Source of the DNA: Shewanella benthica
GTDB taxonomy: Bacteria; Pseudomonadota; Gammaproteobacteria; Enterobacterales; Shewanellaceae
Assembly (NCBI GenBank): GCA_023284085.1
Contig: JAKVHY010000034.1
Span: 1-63,056, forward strand
Reading direction: 5' to 3'
Length of the DNA stretch: 63,056 bases
Part shown: piece after piece, positions 50,982 to 59,810 of the stretch
How the letters are laid out: the number at the start of each line of letters is the position of its first letter
Position numbering within the stretch: position 1 is the first letter of the stretch
Notes under the pieces: generated by a model
The model's database searches: none
What the model was told of the DNA's origin: nothing
The model's input: only the letters and a program-made list of their open reading frames with translations
Position numbers and translations under genes: made by a program

Positions 50982-52967
50982 ATGTCTTTTTTTGGAAAAT
51001 TAACTTTAGAATCAATCCCATACGATGAGCCAATCATAATGGTGACCCTAGCGGCCGTCGCTGTGATTGGGGTGATCCTCGTGGCTTTGATCACCAAATA
51101 TAAAAAGTGGGGCGTGTTATGGAACGACTGGTTCACCTCAGTCGATCATAAACGCTTAGGGATCATGTATATCGTGCTGGCATTGGTGATGCTGATCCGT
51201 GGCTTCTCTGATGCCATCATGATGCGTACACAGCAAGCACTGGCTACTAATGGCGCCGCCGGTTACTTACCGCCTGAGCACTATGACCAGATTTTCACGG
51301 CTCACGGAGTCATTATGATTATCTTTATGGCTATGCCATTTATGATAGGCCTGATGAACATAGTGTTGCCGTTGCAGATTGGTGCCCGCGATGTCGCCTT
51401 CCCATTCTTGAATAACTTAAGCTTCTGGCTCACCGCATCGGGTGCCCTGTTGATCAATCTCTCATTGGGCTTAGGTGAATTTGCTAAGACTGGCTGGGTG
51501 GCTTACCCGCCATTGTCTGAGCTGTCATTCAGTCCCGGAGTTGGAGTCGATTACTATATTTGGGCCTTGCAGATATCCGGCATAGGAACGACCTTAACCG
51601 GGGTTAACTTTATCGCCACTGTGCTCAAGATGCGTGCACCTGGAATGAAGTTGATGCAGATGCCTATCTTCACCTGGACCTGTACCTGGGCCAACATTCT
51701 GATTGTGGCATCTTTCCCAATCTTAACCGCTGTGCTGGGCATGTTGACCTTAGATCGTTATCTGGGCTTCCACTTCTTTACCAATGACGGTGGCGGTAAC
51801 GCCATGATGTACATCAATCTGTTTTGGGCTTGGGGTCATCCGGAAGTATACATTCTCGTTTTACCAGCCTTCGGTATTTTCTCCGAGATCATCTCGACGT
51901 TCACTTCTAAGCGTCTGTTTGGCTATAAATCTATGGTTTGGGCCAGTGGTGCTATCTCCATCTTAGGCTTTATCGTCTGGTTGCATCACTTCTTCACCAT
52001 GGGGTCGAGTGCTAACGTTAACGCCTTCTTTGGTGTGATGACCATGGTCATTGCAGTGCCAACCGGGGTTAAGTTATTCAACTGGTTGTTTACTATCTAT
52101 CGTGGTCGTTTACGACTAACAGTGCCTGTGCTGTGGACTTTAGGCTTTATGACGACTTTCACCGTAGGTGGTATGACTGGAGTCTTGTTAGCCTTGCCGG
52201 GAGCTGATTTTGTATTGCATAACAGTATGTTCTTAGTCGCTCACTTCCATAACACAATCATAGGCGGTGCGGTATTTGGTTACTTCGCTGGCTTCGTTTA
52301 CTGGTTCCCGAAAGTCATGGGTTTCAAGCTTAATGAACGTTTAGGTAAGGCGTCATTCTGGTGTTGGTTGGTTGGTTTCTACTTTACATTTATGCCTCTG
52401 TATGTGCTTGGCTTCTTAGGTATGACTCGTCGTCTCAACCACACAGATAACCCGGCTTGGAATTTCTGGCTTTATGTTTCTGTGGTGGGAGTCTTTATCA
52501 TCTTCTCTGGCGTGATATTGCAGTTTGTACAACTGTATGTGAGTTTCCGTGATCGTGAGCAAAACCTAGATACCACAGGTGATCCATGGAATGGCCATAC
52601 ATTAGAGTGGTCAACTTCATCACCACCTCAGTTCTATAACTTTGCTAAGTTCCCTAAAGTGTCAGATATAGACAGCTTTACCGACATGAAGGAGAAGGGT
52701 GAGGCTTATCAGCGTCATGAACGTTATCAGCCAATCCATATGCCTAAAAATACCTCTAGCGGTATCTTAATGGCCTTAGGTATTACGGCCGCAGGTTTTG
52801 CCGCTATTTGGCACATTCTTTGGTTGGCTATCGCTGGAATGCTGGGGGCCTTCGTGGTGTTCCTGTTCCGTGCCTATAGCAATGACCATGATTATTATGT
52901 TCAACCTGATGAGATTGCCAGAATTGAAAATGCGCACTTAGATAAGGTTGCAAGGGGGCTGACATGA
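50982..52967 (+). CDS. cyoB: Cytochrome bo3 quinol oxidase subunit I
   Basis: Catalytic heme-copper subunit that oxidises ubiquinol and pumps protons, 661 aa with about 15 transmembrane segments. The quinol-site residues are present in IRGFSDAIMMR (Arg and Asp, near 72-82) and QIFTAHGVIM (His, near 105-114). The binuclear site shows WAWGHPEVYILVLPAFG near 283 and WLHHFFTMGSS near 333, with VAHFHNTIIGG near 421. It begins 2 bp after cyoA and overlaps cyoC by 4 bp. Confidence 0.98.
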   Translation: MSFFGKLTLESIPYDEPIIMVTLAAVAVIGVILVALITKYKKWGVLWNDWFTSVDHKRLGIMYIVLALVMLIRGFSDAIMMRTQQALATNGAAGYLPPEHYDQIFTAHGVIMIIFMAMPFMIGLMNIVLPLQIGARDVAFPFLNNLSFWLTASGALLINLSLGLGEFAKTGWVAYPPLSELSFSPGVGVDYYIWALQISGIGTTLTGVNFIATVLKMRAPGMKLMQMPIFTWTCTWANILIVASFPILTAVLGMLTLDRYLGFHFFTNDGGGNAMMYINLFWAWGHPEVYILVLPAFGIFSEIISTFTSKRLFGYKSMVWASGAISILGFIVWLHHFFTMGSSANVNAFFGVMTMVIAVPTGVKLFNWLFTIYRGRLRLTVPVLWTLGFMTTFTVGGMTGVLLALPGADFVLHNSMFLVAHFHNTIIGGAVFGYFAGFVYWFPKVMGFKLNERLGKASFWCWLVGFYFTFMPLYVLGFLGMTRRLNHTDNPAWNFWLYVSVVGVFIIFSGVILQFVQLYVSFRDREQNLDTTGDPWNGHTLEWSTSSPPQFYNFAKFPKVSDIDSFTDMKEKGEAYQRHERYQPIHMPKNTSSGILMALGITAAGFAAIWHILWLAIAGMLGAFVVFLFRAYSNDHDYYVQPDEIARIENAHLDKVARGLT

Positions 52968-53587
52968 GTATTGCTATCCGAGCAGATTTAGACGTTGTAC
53001 AGGCTGATGAGCATCATGACGAACATCATGACGCCAGTGGTAACACGCTATTAGGTTTTTGGATCTATCTGATGACCGATTGCATCTTGTTTGCCTCGGT
53101 TTTCGCGACTTATGCCGTGCTCTTTATGAATACCGACGGTGGTGTTTCCGGTAAAGACATTTTCGAATTGAACTTCGTCGCAATCGAAACCGCAGTGCTA
53201 CTGGTCAGTAGTATTACCTTTGGCTTCGCATTAATTTGCGCTAAGCACCAGAAGAGAGCCGCAACCTTGATCTGGTTGTTGATCACTTTTGCCTTAGGTT
53301 GTGCGTTTATCTCCATGGAAATCTATGAGTTTCATCATCTTATCGAACAGGGTAATGGACCTCAGCGTAGTGCCTTCCTGACAGCTTTCTTCACCTTAGT
53401 TGGCATGCATGGTTTGCATGTGACTGCCGGACTTATCTGGATGGCGATCATGATGTTGGAAGTCACTAAGTCAGGTTTAAATAACCGCAGCATCACACGT
53501 TTGGGCTGTTTAAGCTTGTTCTGGCACTTCTTGGATGTGGTTTGGATCTGTGTCTTTACCGTGGTTTATTTATTGGGGATGCTGTGA
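52964..53587 (+). CDS. cyoC: Cytochrome bo3 quinol oxidase subunit III
   Basis: Membrane subunit of 207 aa with five transmembrane segments (about 30-50, 68-88, 97-115, 137-160, 182-205). The family HGLH motif is in LVGMHGLHVTAGLIWM near 145-160, and LFWHFLDVVWICVFTVVYL closes the protein. The N terminus is His/Asp-rich (DEHHDEHHDASG). It is coupled to cyoB by an ATGA overlap and to cyoD by TGATG. Confidence 0.96.
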   Translation: MSIAIRADLDVVQADEHHDEHHDASGNTLLGFWIYLMTDCILFASVFATYAVLFMNTDGGVSGKDIFELNFVAIETAVLLVSSITFGFALICAKHQKRAATLIWLLITFALGCAFISMEIYEFHHLIEQGNGPQRSAFLTAFFTLVGMHGLHVTAGLIWMAIMMLEVTKSGLNNRSITRLGCLSLFWHFLDVVWICVFTVVYLLGML

Positions 53588-53922
53588 TGAGTCAAGCAGA
53601 TACAAGTGAAAGTCTTACTTCAGATGATTTCATAGCTAGCGTTAAATCTTATCTCGTAGGCTTTATGCTGTCGGTTATCTTAACCGGCATTCCATTTTGG
53701 GCGGTCATGACACATCACTTCGAGAAACCTATAACTTTAGGTTTAGTACTGGTGATGGCCATAGTGCAGATAGTGGTGCATTTAAAGTACTTCTTGCACT
53801 TGGATTTCTCTAAAGAAGGCAAGATCAATACATTCTCATTTCTGTTCACCTCCTTGATTATTGTCATGGTCGTGGGTTTATCTGTGTGGATTATCTACGC
53901 AGCTAACGCTTTGATGATGTAG
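53587..53922 (+). CDS. cyoD: Cytochrome bo3 quinol oxidase subunit IV
   Basis: Small membrane subunit, 111 aa from ATG at 53587, whose A is the last base of the cyoC stop. Three transmembrane segments are present, with the family motif VMAIVQIVVHLKYFLHLDFS near 54-73. The subunit assists assembly of the CuB site in E. coli. An in-frame start 45 bp upstream inside cyoC is not needed. It precedes cyoE by 10 bp. Confidence 0.95.
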   Translation: MSQADTSESLTSDDFIASVKSYLVGFMLSVILTGIPFWAVMTHHFEKPITLGLVLVMAIVQIVVHLKYFLHLDFSKEGKINTFSFLFTSLIIVMVVGLSVWIIYAANALMM

Positions 53923-53932
53923 GGAAATAATC

Positions 53933-54865
53933 ATGAATAATCAAGGTTTGAGTATGTCTGCAAAATTGAAGTCACGTCTACAAGCTTATGTTCAGGTCAC
54001 TAAGCCTGGCATTATCATGGGGAATCTGATTTCTGTTGCTGGTGGCTTCTTGTTAGCCGCTAAAGGCAACGTGGATTTGACCTTGATGTTTACAACCATG
54101 ATTGGCTTGTCTCTGGTGGTAGCCTCGGGGTGCGCGATCAATAACTGTATCGATCGTGACATAGATGCCAAGATGCAGCGAACCCGCAATCGAGTCACTG
54201 TGACTGGGAAGCTCTCTGTACGTGCCGTGATGATTTATGGCATAAGCTTAGGTGTTATCGGTTTTGGCATGTTGGCAATATTTACCAATAGTCTGGCGGT
54301 TCTGTTTGCCGCCATTGGCTACCTGGTCTATGTGGGTGTTTATAGCCTGTATATGAAGCGTCACTCGGTATATGGCACCTTAGTCGGTAGCTTCTCGGGT
54401 GCCGTGCCGCCGGTTGTTGGCTATTGCGCCGTCAGAGGTGAGATGGATGCGGGAGCTGTTATCTTGCTGCTGATGTTTAGCCTATGGCAGATGCCACACT
54501 CCTATGCTATTGCCATTTTCCGTTTCGATGATTATGCCGCCGCCAATATTCCTGTGTTACCTGTGGCGGAAGGGATCACTAAGGCTAAATTGCATATCGT
54601 GCTTTATATCGCGGTGTTTGCCTTAGTGGCAGCCTTACTGCCGTTGGCGGGTTATACGGGTATCGCCTTTATGGCGGTTACTTTTGCTACCAGCTTGTGG
54701 TGGCTAGCCATGGCATTGAGAGGTTATCGCCATGGCATTAACCTGCAGAGCTGGGCACGTCAGGTGTTTGGATTTTCCATCGTGACCATTACCGCCTTGA
54801 GTGTGACTATGGCACTGGATTTTCAATCCGTTGTGCCAACACCCCTATTGAGCTTGGTAAATTAG
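53933..54865 (+). CDS. cyoE: Protoheme IX farnesyltransferase (heme O synthase)
   Basis: Prenylates heme b to heme o for the bo3 oxidase, and for heme a in bacteria that have heme A synthase. It is 310 aa with about eight transmembrane segments. UbiA-family aspartate motif NNCIDRDIDAKMQRTRNR lies near 76-93, and the second YAAANIPVLPVAEG near 201. ATG has a GGGAAA ribosome-binding site; the ATG at residue 8 is an alternative. Last gene of the cyo operon, followed by a terminator. Confidence 0.97.
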   Translation: MNNQGLSMSAKLKSRLQAYVQVTKPGIIMGNLISVAGGFLLAAKGNVDLTLMFTTMIGLSLVVASGCAINNCIDRDIDAKMQRTRNRVTVTGKLSVRAVMIYGISLGVIGFGMLAIFTNSLAVLFAAIGYLVYVGVYSLYMKRHSVYGTLVGSFSGAVPPVVGYCAVRGEMDAGAVILLLMFSLWQMPHSYAIAIFRFDDYAAANIPVLPVAEGITKAKLHIVLYIAVFALVAALLPLAGYTGIAFMAVTFATSLWWLAMALRGYRHGINLQSWARQVFGFSIVTITALSVTMALDFQSVVPTPLLSLVN

Positions 54866-54889
54866 AGAGATGTAGCGGAACATCGAATG

Positions 54890-54918
54890 AAAAAACCGCC
54901 TGATTGGCGGTTTTTTTT
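54890..54918 (+). terminator. Rho-independent terminator of the cyo operon
   Basis: AAAAAACCGCC-TGATT-GGCGGTTTTTTTT forms an 11-bp stem with an eight-T tail, 25 bp past the cyoE stop. Confidence 0.95.
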
Positions 54919-54996
54919 ACTCTGTCGGTGAGCCTGGAGATATTGATTGCCATTAGGTGATGGCATTTTGATGTTCCATACCTGTATGGGATTTAG

Positions 54997-55296
54997 CTAG
55001 GAGGCTTTTTTGTTTAAGGAGTCCCTTTCTGCTGCACCTTTATCTTTTGATATTTTAATATCAAAATTGTCCAGTAAAAGCAGAGTATCGGCAATGGCGG
55101 CTTTCAATTTTGACGATGGTGGTAAGCTTTGTGTTCTGGCGTGTCCTAAAGATTCGCGCCGGGTGACACACTCGAGTAATACTTCAAGGTTTTCAGTGTT
55201 ATCTACAGAGATTGGCGGTAATTTCTTAGATGCCGCGTCGTTATAGATTTTGAATTCGTTTTTAAGGTGTTCCTGAACTTCTCTCATTCTTTCCAT
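54997..55296 (-). CDS. Hypothetical protein downstream of pst genes
   Basis: A 99-aa, highly charged, mostly helical protein (MERMREVQEHLKNEFKIYND; later KLKAAIADTLLLLDNFDIKISK). No signal peptide or membrane segment. It follows the pstB gene on the same strand after 148 bp that include a hairpin, so it is probably a separate unit. ATG at 55296 with a weak AAGG. A plus-strand frame inside it (55010-55246) has a poorer composition and is taken as a shadow. No family recognised. Confidence 0.5.
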   Translation of the reverse strand: MERMREVQEHLKNEFKIYNDAASKKLPPISVDNTENLEVLLECVTRRESLGHARTQSLPPSSKLKAAIADTLLLLDNFDIKISKDKGAAERDSLNKKAS

Positions 55297-55379
55297 ATGA
55301 ATTTTGCCTTATTTGCGATAAACCCATACTTCCTAAGCTATCTCATTAACATGATTGAAACAAGTCACCTTTATGGCGA

Positions 55380-55416
55380 ACGCCATTCAATTCAGTATGT
55401 TTTAATCGAATGGCGT
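55380..55416 (-). terminator. Hairpin downstream of pstB
   Basis: ACGCCATTC (55380-55388) and GAATGGCGT (55408-55416) form a perfect 9-bp stem with a 19-nt loop, 29 bp beyond the pstB stop. The loop is long and the T-tract poor, so it may be a 3'-end stabiliser as much as a terminator. Confidence 0.4.
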
Positions 55417-55444
55417 ATGAGGAGCATAAATACAATCAAAGTTA

Positions 55445-56194
55445 TTAACCGAACTCGCCACTGACATAGCCTTGGGTGCGTTTGTCGTTGGGTTGATTAA
55501 ACACCTGAGATGTTTCGCCGTGCTCAATAAGTTTACCCATCCAGAAGAAGGCTGTTTTGTCAGAAATTCGCTTCGCCTGGTTCATGGAGTGGGTCACAAT
55601 CACTATGGTGAATTTTTTACGCAGTTCATCCATTAACTCCTCAATCTTGTGAGTGGCTATAGGATCCAGTGCGCTGGTAGGTTCATCCATCAAGATCACT
55701 TCTGGCTGCATCGAGATTGCTCTGGCAATACAGAGACGTTGCTGCTGTCCGCCCGAGAGACCAAACGCGGCAGAGTTCAGACGGTCTTTAACTTCGTCCC
55801 ATAGTGCGGCGCTTCGCAGCGACTCTTCAACCACAGCGTCTAACTTCCTCTTATCCTTGAGCCCCTGCGCTTTTAAGCCGAAGGCGACATTTTCATAGAT
55901 GCTCATGGGGAAAGGGTTTGGCTTTTGAAATACCATGCCGACACGCATCCTAAGTTGCTTAACGTCGACATTCCCATAGATGTCTTCTCCATCAAATTTT
56001 ACGTCGCCGGTGATCTTTACCCCTTCGACCAGATCATTCATGCGGTTTAGGGTTCTGAGTAGCGTCGACTTACCGCAACCAGAAGGTCCAATAAGTGCCG
56101 TCACCTGACGTGATGGGATCTTCAGCGAGATATCTTTCAGTGCGTGGTTATCACCATAGAAAAGGTTGAGGTTACTCACTTCAAATTTATTCAT
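55445..56194 (-). CDS. pstB: Phosphate ABC transporter ATP-binding protein
   Basis: ATPase of the high-affinity phosphate importer, 249 aa from ATG at 56194, which has an AAGG ribosome-binding site; an ATG at 56209 overlapping the pstA stop (TAATG) would add five residues. Walker A GPSGCGKST near 32-40, Q-loop VFQKPNPFPMSIYENVAFG near 84, ABC signature LSGGQQQRLCIARA near 145-158 and Walker B VILMDEPTSALDP near 165-177 are all intact. Last gene of pstSCAB; phoU is not found next to it. Confidence 0.97.
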   Translation of the reverse strand: MNKFEVSNLNLFYGDNHALKDISLKIPSRQVTALIGPSGCGKSTLLRTLNRMNDLVEGVKITGDVKFDGEDIYGNVDVKQLRMRVGMVFQKPNPFPMSIYENVAFGLKAQGLKDKRKLDAVVEESLRSAALWDEVKDRLNSAAFGLSGGQQQRLCIARAISMQPEVILMDEPTSALDPIATHKIEELMDELRKKFTIVIVTHSMNQAKRISDKTAFFWMGKLIEHGETSQVFNQPNDKRTQGYVSGEFG

Positions 56195-56208
56195 GTTACA
56201 GACCTTCA

Positions 56209-57069
56209 TTAAGATGCTTTGTTAATTCGCGTGGCAATGAACTTGGTTGCCAGATTCAAAATCAGCACGAGTACAATCAAGACGGTTGCGGTTGCATAAG
56301 CCTGATCCCATTCATGTTGAGTAAAGAGTTCTTGTGTCAGCTTATACAGGTGCACGGTCAAGGTGCGGCCCGAATCTAACACCGACTGGGGGATTTGAGT
56401 CACCATACCAGCGGTTAAGAAAACCGGCGCCGACTCGCCTATGACCCGACCTATGCTTAATATCACTGAGGTGACGATTCCCGGCATGGCACTGGGTAAT
56501 ATGAGCCGGTATATGGTGTAGATTTTTGAGCTACCTAAGGCGTAACCACCTTCACGATAACTCATAGGTACAGCAAGTAATGCTTCCTCTGTGGTGCGAA
56601 TGAGTACGGGTAGTATCAACATGGCCAAGGTGAGTGAGCCGGCAAGTATTGAGAAGCCTAAGCCTAAGGTGGTAACGAAGAAGGTCATACCAAATAGGCC
56701 GTATACGATGGAGGGAATACCCGCCAAAGACTCGGTACAGAAACGTATGGTCTTAACTATTTTACTGCCAGGCTTGGCATATTCTGTGAGGTAGATGGCC
56801 GTCATTATGCCTATGGGTGCCGCTATCCCCAGGGATAAGCCCACCATGTAGATCGTCGAGACTATCATGGCCCAGATCCCGGATGCTTCACCTATGCGGG
56901 TATAGGCACTAGTGATAAATTCCCAACTCACATAAGCCAGTCCATTGCTAAGAATGTGCCACACGACCCAAAGCAAGAATAGAATGGTGATTGCCGCCGA
57001 GCCCCAAATAGCGGCCAGTAATAGCTTGTCTTGGGTGTCTCTGTTGAAAATACGTTTATCTTGAAGCAT
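56209..57069 (-). CDS. pstA: Phosphate ABC transporter permease PstA
   Basis: Inner-membrane permease, 286 aa with six transmembrane segments. The permease motif SYREGGYALGSSKIYTIYRLILPSAMPGI (from about 178) contains the EAA-like loop that contacts PstB. LAGIPSIVYGLFGMTFF is shared with PstC. The start overlaps the pstC stop (TAATG) with GAGGAG upstream, giving tight coupling. Confidence 0.96.
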   Translation of the reverse strand: MLQDKRIFNRDTQDKLLLAAIWGSAAITILFLLWVVWHILSNGLAYVSWEFITSAYTRIGEASGIWAMIVSTIYMVGLSLGIAAPIGIMTAIYLTEYAKPGSKIVKTIRFCTESLAGIPSIVYGLFGMTFFVTTLGLGFSILAGSLTLAMLILPVLIRTTEEALLAVPMSYREGGYALGSSKIYTIYRLILPSAMPGIVTSVILSIGRVIGESAPVFLTAGMVTQIPQSVLDSGRTLTVHLYKLTQELFTQHEWDQAYATATVLIVLVLILNLATKFIATRINKAS

Positions 57070-57974
57070 TAGTAGCTCCTCTTACGGTTCAGGTATAGCA
57101 GACTTGCATTGAGTAACACGATAAACACCAAGAGCACTATCCCTGTCGAGTAGAGGGCACTTCCATGAATACCAGTGGCGTAAGACATCTCCATGGCTAT
57201 GTTGGCGGTCAGGGTTCTGGCAGGTTCAAGCAAGGAACCTGGCATAGCCGGAGCGTTACCCATGACCATGATTATGGCCATGGTCTCGCCGATAGCGCGG
57301 GCAATACCCAGAGCCACACCCGTGAAGATACCGCTACGTGCGGCAGGGATAAGCACTTTGAATATGCTGTAGATATGGGAAGCGCCTAATGCCAAGGCTC
57401 CTTCTTTATACACACTAGGTAGTGCGCGTAAGGAGGTTTCTGAAATCGTGATAACCGTAGGCAGAATCATTATTGCCAGTACTATTATCCCGGCCAGAAT
57501 CGTATTACCAGCCGGAATATTAAAAAGTGTCTCTATGGTTGGCACTATGATAACCAGGCCAAAAAAACCATAAACGACGGATGGGATCCCTGCAAGTAGC
57601 TCTACTGCAGGCCGAACGATATTGGCCAGCCATCTTGGGGCGAGCTCGGCGAGAAATACAGCCGTAAGAATTGCAATCGGAACACCTATAATCACTGCGC
57701 CTGCCGTAGAGATAAGCGTGGCGACGATCATAGGCAATATGCCATATAGGGCTGGAGGTAACCACTCTCTGCCGAGGACCATATCTAGCACACCAGCTTG
57801 GCTAAAGGCGGGTAATCCTTCTTGAAAGACAAACCAACCTATGGTCGCTACAGAGACTACGCCAACCATAGCGCTGGCAAGAAAGAGTAGATGAAACAAT
57901 AGTTCCTTCCAATCATATGTTTTTGCTGGAGCGAGCTCTAGTCCTGTGGTGCGGACTTTACTTGCTGTATTCAT
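57069..57974 (-). CDS. pstC: Phosphate ABC transporter permease PstC
   Basis: Second permease of the importer. ATG at 57974 (GAGG ribosome-binding site) gives 301 aa; the longer open frame to 58112 runs back into the pstS 3' end and is not used. Six transmembrane segments are present, with LAGIPSVVYGFFGLVII near 139 and the EAA-like loop VYKEGALALGASHIYSIFKVLIPAARSG near 193-220. It is separated from pstS by 106 bp containing a stable hairpin, which probably tunes the ratio of PstS to the membrane parts. Confidence 0.96.
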   Translation of the reverse strand: MNTASKVRTTGLELAPAKTYDWKELLFHLLFLASAMVGVVSVATIGWFVFQEGLPAFSQAGVLDMVLGREWLPPALYGILPMIVATLISTAGAVIIGVPIAILTAVFLAELAPRWLANIVRPAVELLAGIPSVVYGFFGLVIIVPTIETLFNIPAGNTILAGIIVLAIMILPTVITISETSLRALPSVYKEGALALGASHIYSIFKVLIPAARSGIFTGVALGIARAIGETMAIIMVMGNAPAMPGSLLEPARTLTANIAMEMSYATGIHGSALYSTGIVLLVFIVLLNASLLYLNRKRSY

Positions 57975-58045
57975 CACTTTGCCTCGGGAGCTGATGTTTC
58001 GGCTATTTGAGAGATAAATGTATATAAAATAATTCAAGCAGCAAA

Positions 58046-58062
58046 GAGGAGCCTGGCTCCTC
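58046..58062 (-). promoter_or_regulatory. Intercistronic hairpin between pstS and pstC
   Basis: GAGGAG-CCAGG-CTCCTC is a compact GC-rich stem-loop 19 bp after the pstS stop with only a TTT tail. Such hairpins usually stabilise the upstream mRNA or attenuate the downstream genes, fitting the need for more PstS than PstCAB. Confidence 0.55.
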
Positions 58063-58080
58063 AGTATCCTTATCTGCTCA

Positions 58081-58890
58081 TTACTGAACTCGGATATAGC
58101 CCTCTTCGGCAACTATGCTCTGTCCATCTTCAGAGAGTATGTAGTTAACGAAATCCTGAGCATTGGTATGTGCGTTCTTATCCATTAACACTATGAATGG
58201 ACGAGCAATTTGATAGTCACCTGCCGCAATACTGGTATCTGTTGCGGTAATACCGTCTACATCCAGGGCGCGAAGTGAGTCATCTATACTGCCCAGTGAG
58301 ATGTAACCTATGGCATATGGATTGTTAGCAACAATAGTCTTGATCATACCGTTACCATTACCAACTTGAGCCCTAGGTGAGATAGCCGTGACTTTATGGC
58401 CATTAACAGTACGTTGAAGTTTCATAATATCTTCGAAAGCACCACGAGTGCCGGATCCATTCTCACGAGTGACGACAACAATTGGCTTAGCTTCGCCGCC
58501 AACTTCACTCCAGTTGCTAATTTCACCACGATAGATCTTCGATATCTGCTCCTGAGTCAGGTTTTTTACCGGATTGGCATTGTTGACTGCCGCAGCAATA
58601 CCGTCTCTCGCTATGACTATCTCTTTAGTATCAGAGTTCAATTCACTCTGTTTAACATTACGGGATGACATACCTATCATGCTGGTGCCGTCTTTAGCTG
58701 CACGGATGCCGGCGGAAGAACCGGTACTCTGCACTTCAACATTCTTGTTGGTTACTTTTTGGTAATTCTCGGCGAGGACTTCCATTACATGTGCAACAGA
58801 GGTCGAACCCGATACCGTCACTGTGCTTGCCTGAGCAAGCGGTGCTGTTAATAAGCTAACAGCGGCTAATAAACCAATAACTTTTTTCAT
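58081..58890 (-). CDS. pstS: Periplasmic phosphate-binding protein
   Basis: Captures phosphate in the periplasm for the PstCAB importer, 269 aa from ATG at 58890 (GGAA ribosome-binding site). Signal peptide MKKVIGLLAAVSLLTAPLAQA is followed by STVTVSGSTSVAHV. Phosphate-site features are STGSSAGIRAA near 54 and TRENGSGTRGAFEDI near 139. It is of the short PstS type (about 270 aa), not the 346-aa E. coli type. A Pho box lies upstream, so PhoB induction under phosphate starvation is expected. Confidence 0.95.
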   Translation of the reverse strand: MKKVIGLLAAVSLLTAPLAQASTVTVSGSTSVAHVMEVLAENYQKVTNKNVEVQSTGSSAGIRAAKDGTSMIGMSSRNVKQSELNSDTKEIVIARDGIAAAVNNANPVKNLTQEQISKIYRGEISNWSEVGGEAKPIVVVTRENGSGTRGAFEDIMKLQRTVNGHKVTAISPRAQVGNGNGMIKTIVANNPYAIGYISLGSIDDSLRALDVDGITATDTSIAAGDYQIARPFIVLMDKNAHTNAQDFVNYILSEDGQSIVAEEGYIRVQ

Positions 58891-58974
58891 CACAAGTTCC
58901 ACTCTTATTAAGTCGTCATACAAGTTCAAATTAGGACTTCCTCTCTGGAAGCAAGCGCATTAAGACAGACTTAT

Positions 58975-58992
58975 ATGACAGTTAAGTTACAG
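58975..58992 (-). promoter_or_regulatory. Pho box (PhoB site) of pstSCAB
   Basis: On the minus strand CTGTAAC-TTAA-CTGTCAT is a textbook 7-4-7 Pho box, 13 of 14 conserved-type positions, with a further CTGTC 5 bp on. A possible -10 (TTAATG) follows. It lies about 85 bp before the pstS start. Confidence 0.85.
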
Positions 58993-59401
58993 TGTTTTCG
59001 ATGGGGGTTTAGTCATGATGAAGCGATGAATCAAGTTGATCTTGTTTTGTTGCTGACTTGTAGGTTTGACTCTTCTTGTATCGATTTTGATACGGAGAAT
59101 TCTTAAGGTTAGATATAAAGCCATGATCTACTGGCTATAGGAGACTTGAGTCAGTTTTGAGACAAGATATAGGTATGTTTCTCTGGGGCTTTATATAGGG
59201 TTAAGCTTATTTTAAGCTTGGTTGTGGAATTTGTTAAAATGTCTCTTTGGCTGATAATTGATAAATTTTTTGTGAAGCTTTTATGACAAGAGCTTGATTA
59301 ACTATTTGTTGATGGGTCAGGCTAGATTTGCCATGAGCATGTCTGTTTTTTAGCTGACAGAAATAAATAGTCGCTAATAGACTTGATCAAAGATTAGCAA
59401 T
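58993..59401. other. Gene-free interval upstream of the pst operon
   Basis: AT-rich sequence with no open frame of note. It holds a short palindrome AAGCTTATTTTAAGCTT (about 59204-59220). Nothing else is recognised. Confidence 0.5.
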
Positions 59402-59596
59402 CTAGCTTACGAGTAAGCTGTCTTGTTGTTGCTCTATTTTTTTCCATACTTTTTCATGGAAGTAAAAAACAAGGGTATTAATAGCTGGTTCTACTATGGC
59501 GATGGCTCCACCTAAGATCACGCTACCGGTTAGCAGATAGGTTACGGTAAATGCGACGGTGAAGTGTAATATGGCAAAGGTGAATGTTTTAGTCAT
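59402..59596 (-). CDS. DUF2061 family membrane protein
   Basis: A 64-aa inner-membrane protein with two transmembrane segments (about 6-24 and 26-46) and a short basic tail. The pattern TGSVILGGAIAIVEPAINTLVFYFHEKVWKK matches DUF2061 proteins, which share the glycine turn and the FHE-(R/K)-W ending. Function unknown. ATG at 59596; a Fur-like box sits about 30 bp upstream, so the gene may respond to iron. Its stop codon lies in a small palindrome. Confidence 0.8.
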   Translation of the reverse strand: MTKTFTFAILHFTVAFTVTYLLTGSVILGGAIAIVEPAINTLVFYFHEKVWKKIEQQQDSLLVS

Positions 59597-59626
59597 GGTG
59601 AAAGCCTCTCGGTAATATCTATTTAA

Positions 59627-59645
59627 ATAGTAATCATTATCATCT
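59627..59645 (-). promoter_or_regulatory. Putative Fur box upstream of the DUF2061 gene
   Basis: ATAGTAATCATTATCATCT shares TAATCATTATC with the Fur consensus GATAATGATAATCATTATC and fits overlapping 7-1-7 motifs. It lies 30 bp before the start codon, overlapping the likely promoter. Confidence 0.6.
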
Positions 59646-59810
59646 ACATAATAAAGAGGATTCGTTAGATGAGCTTAATTACATTTTTCGATTAGGCTTT
59701 GGTTTTAACGTCTGTGTTGTCGATTTTGTGAAGATGCTGGATGAGGTAAATAATAGAGCCATCGATAACGATGACTCTATTTAGATAAAAGTCTTATATA
59801 AGCATAAGCG

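Noticed and set aside
57975..58112. 46-residue N-terminal extension of pstC
   Set aside because: It would overlap the end of pstS and the intercistronic hairpin; the internal ATG has a proper ribosome-binding site and matches the family N terminus.
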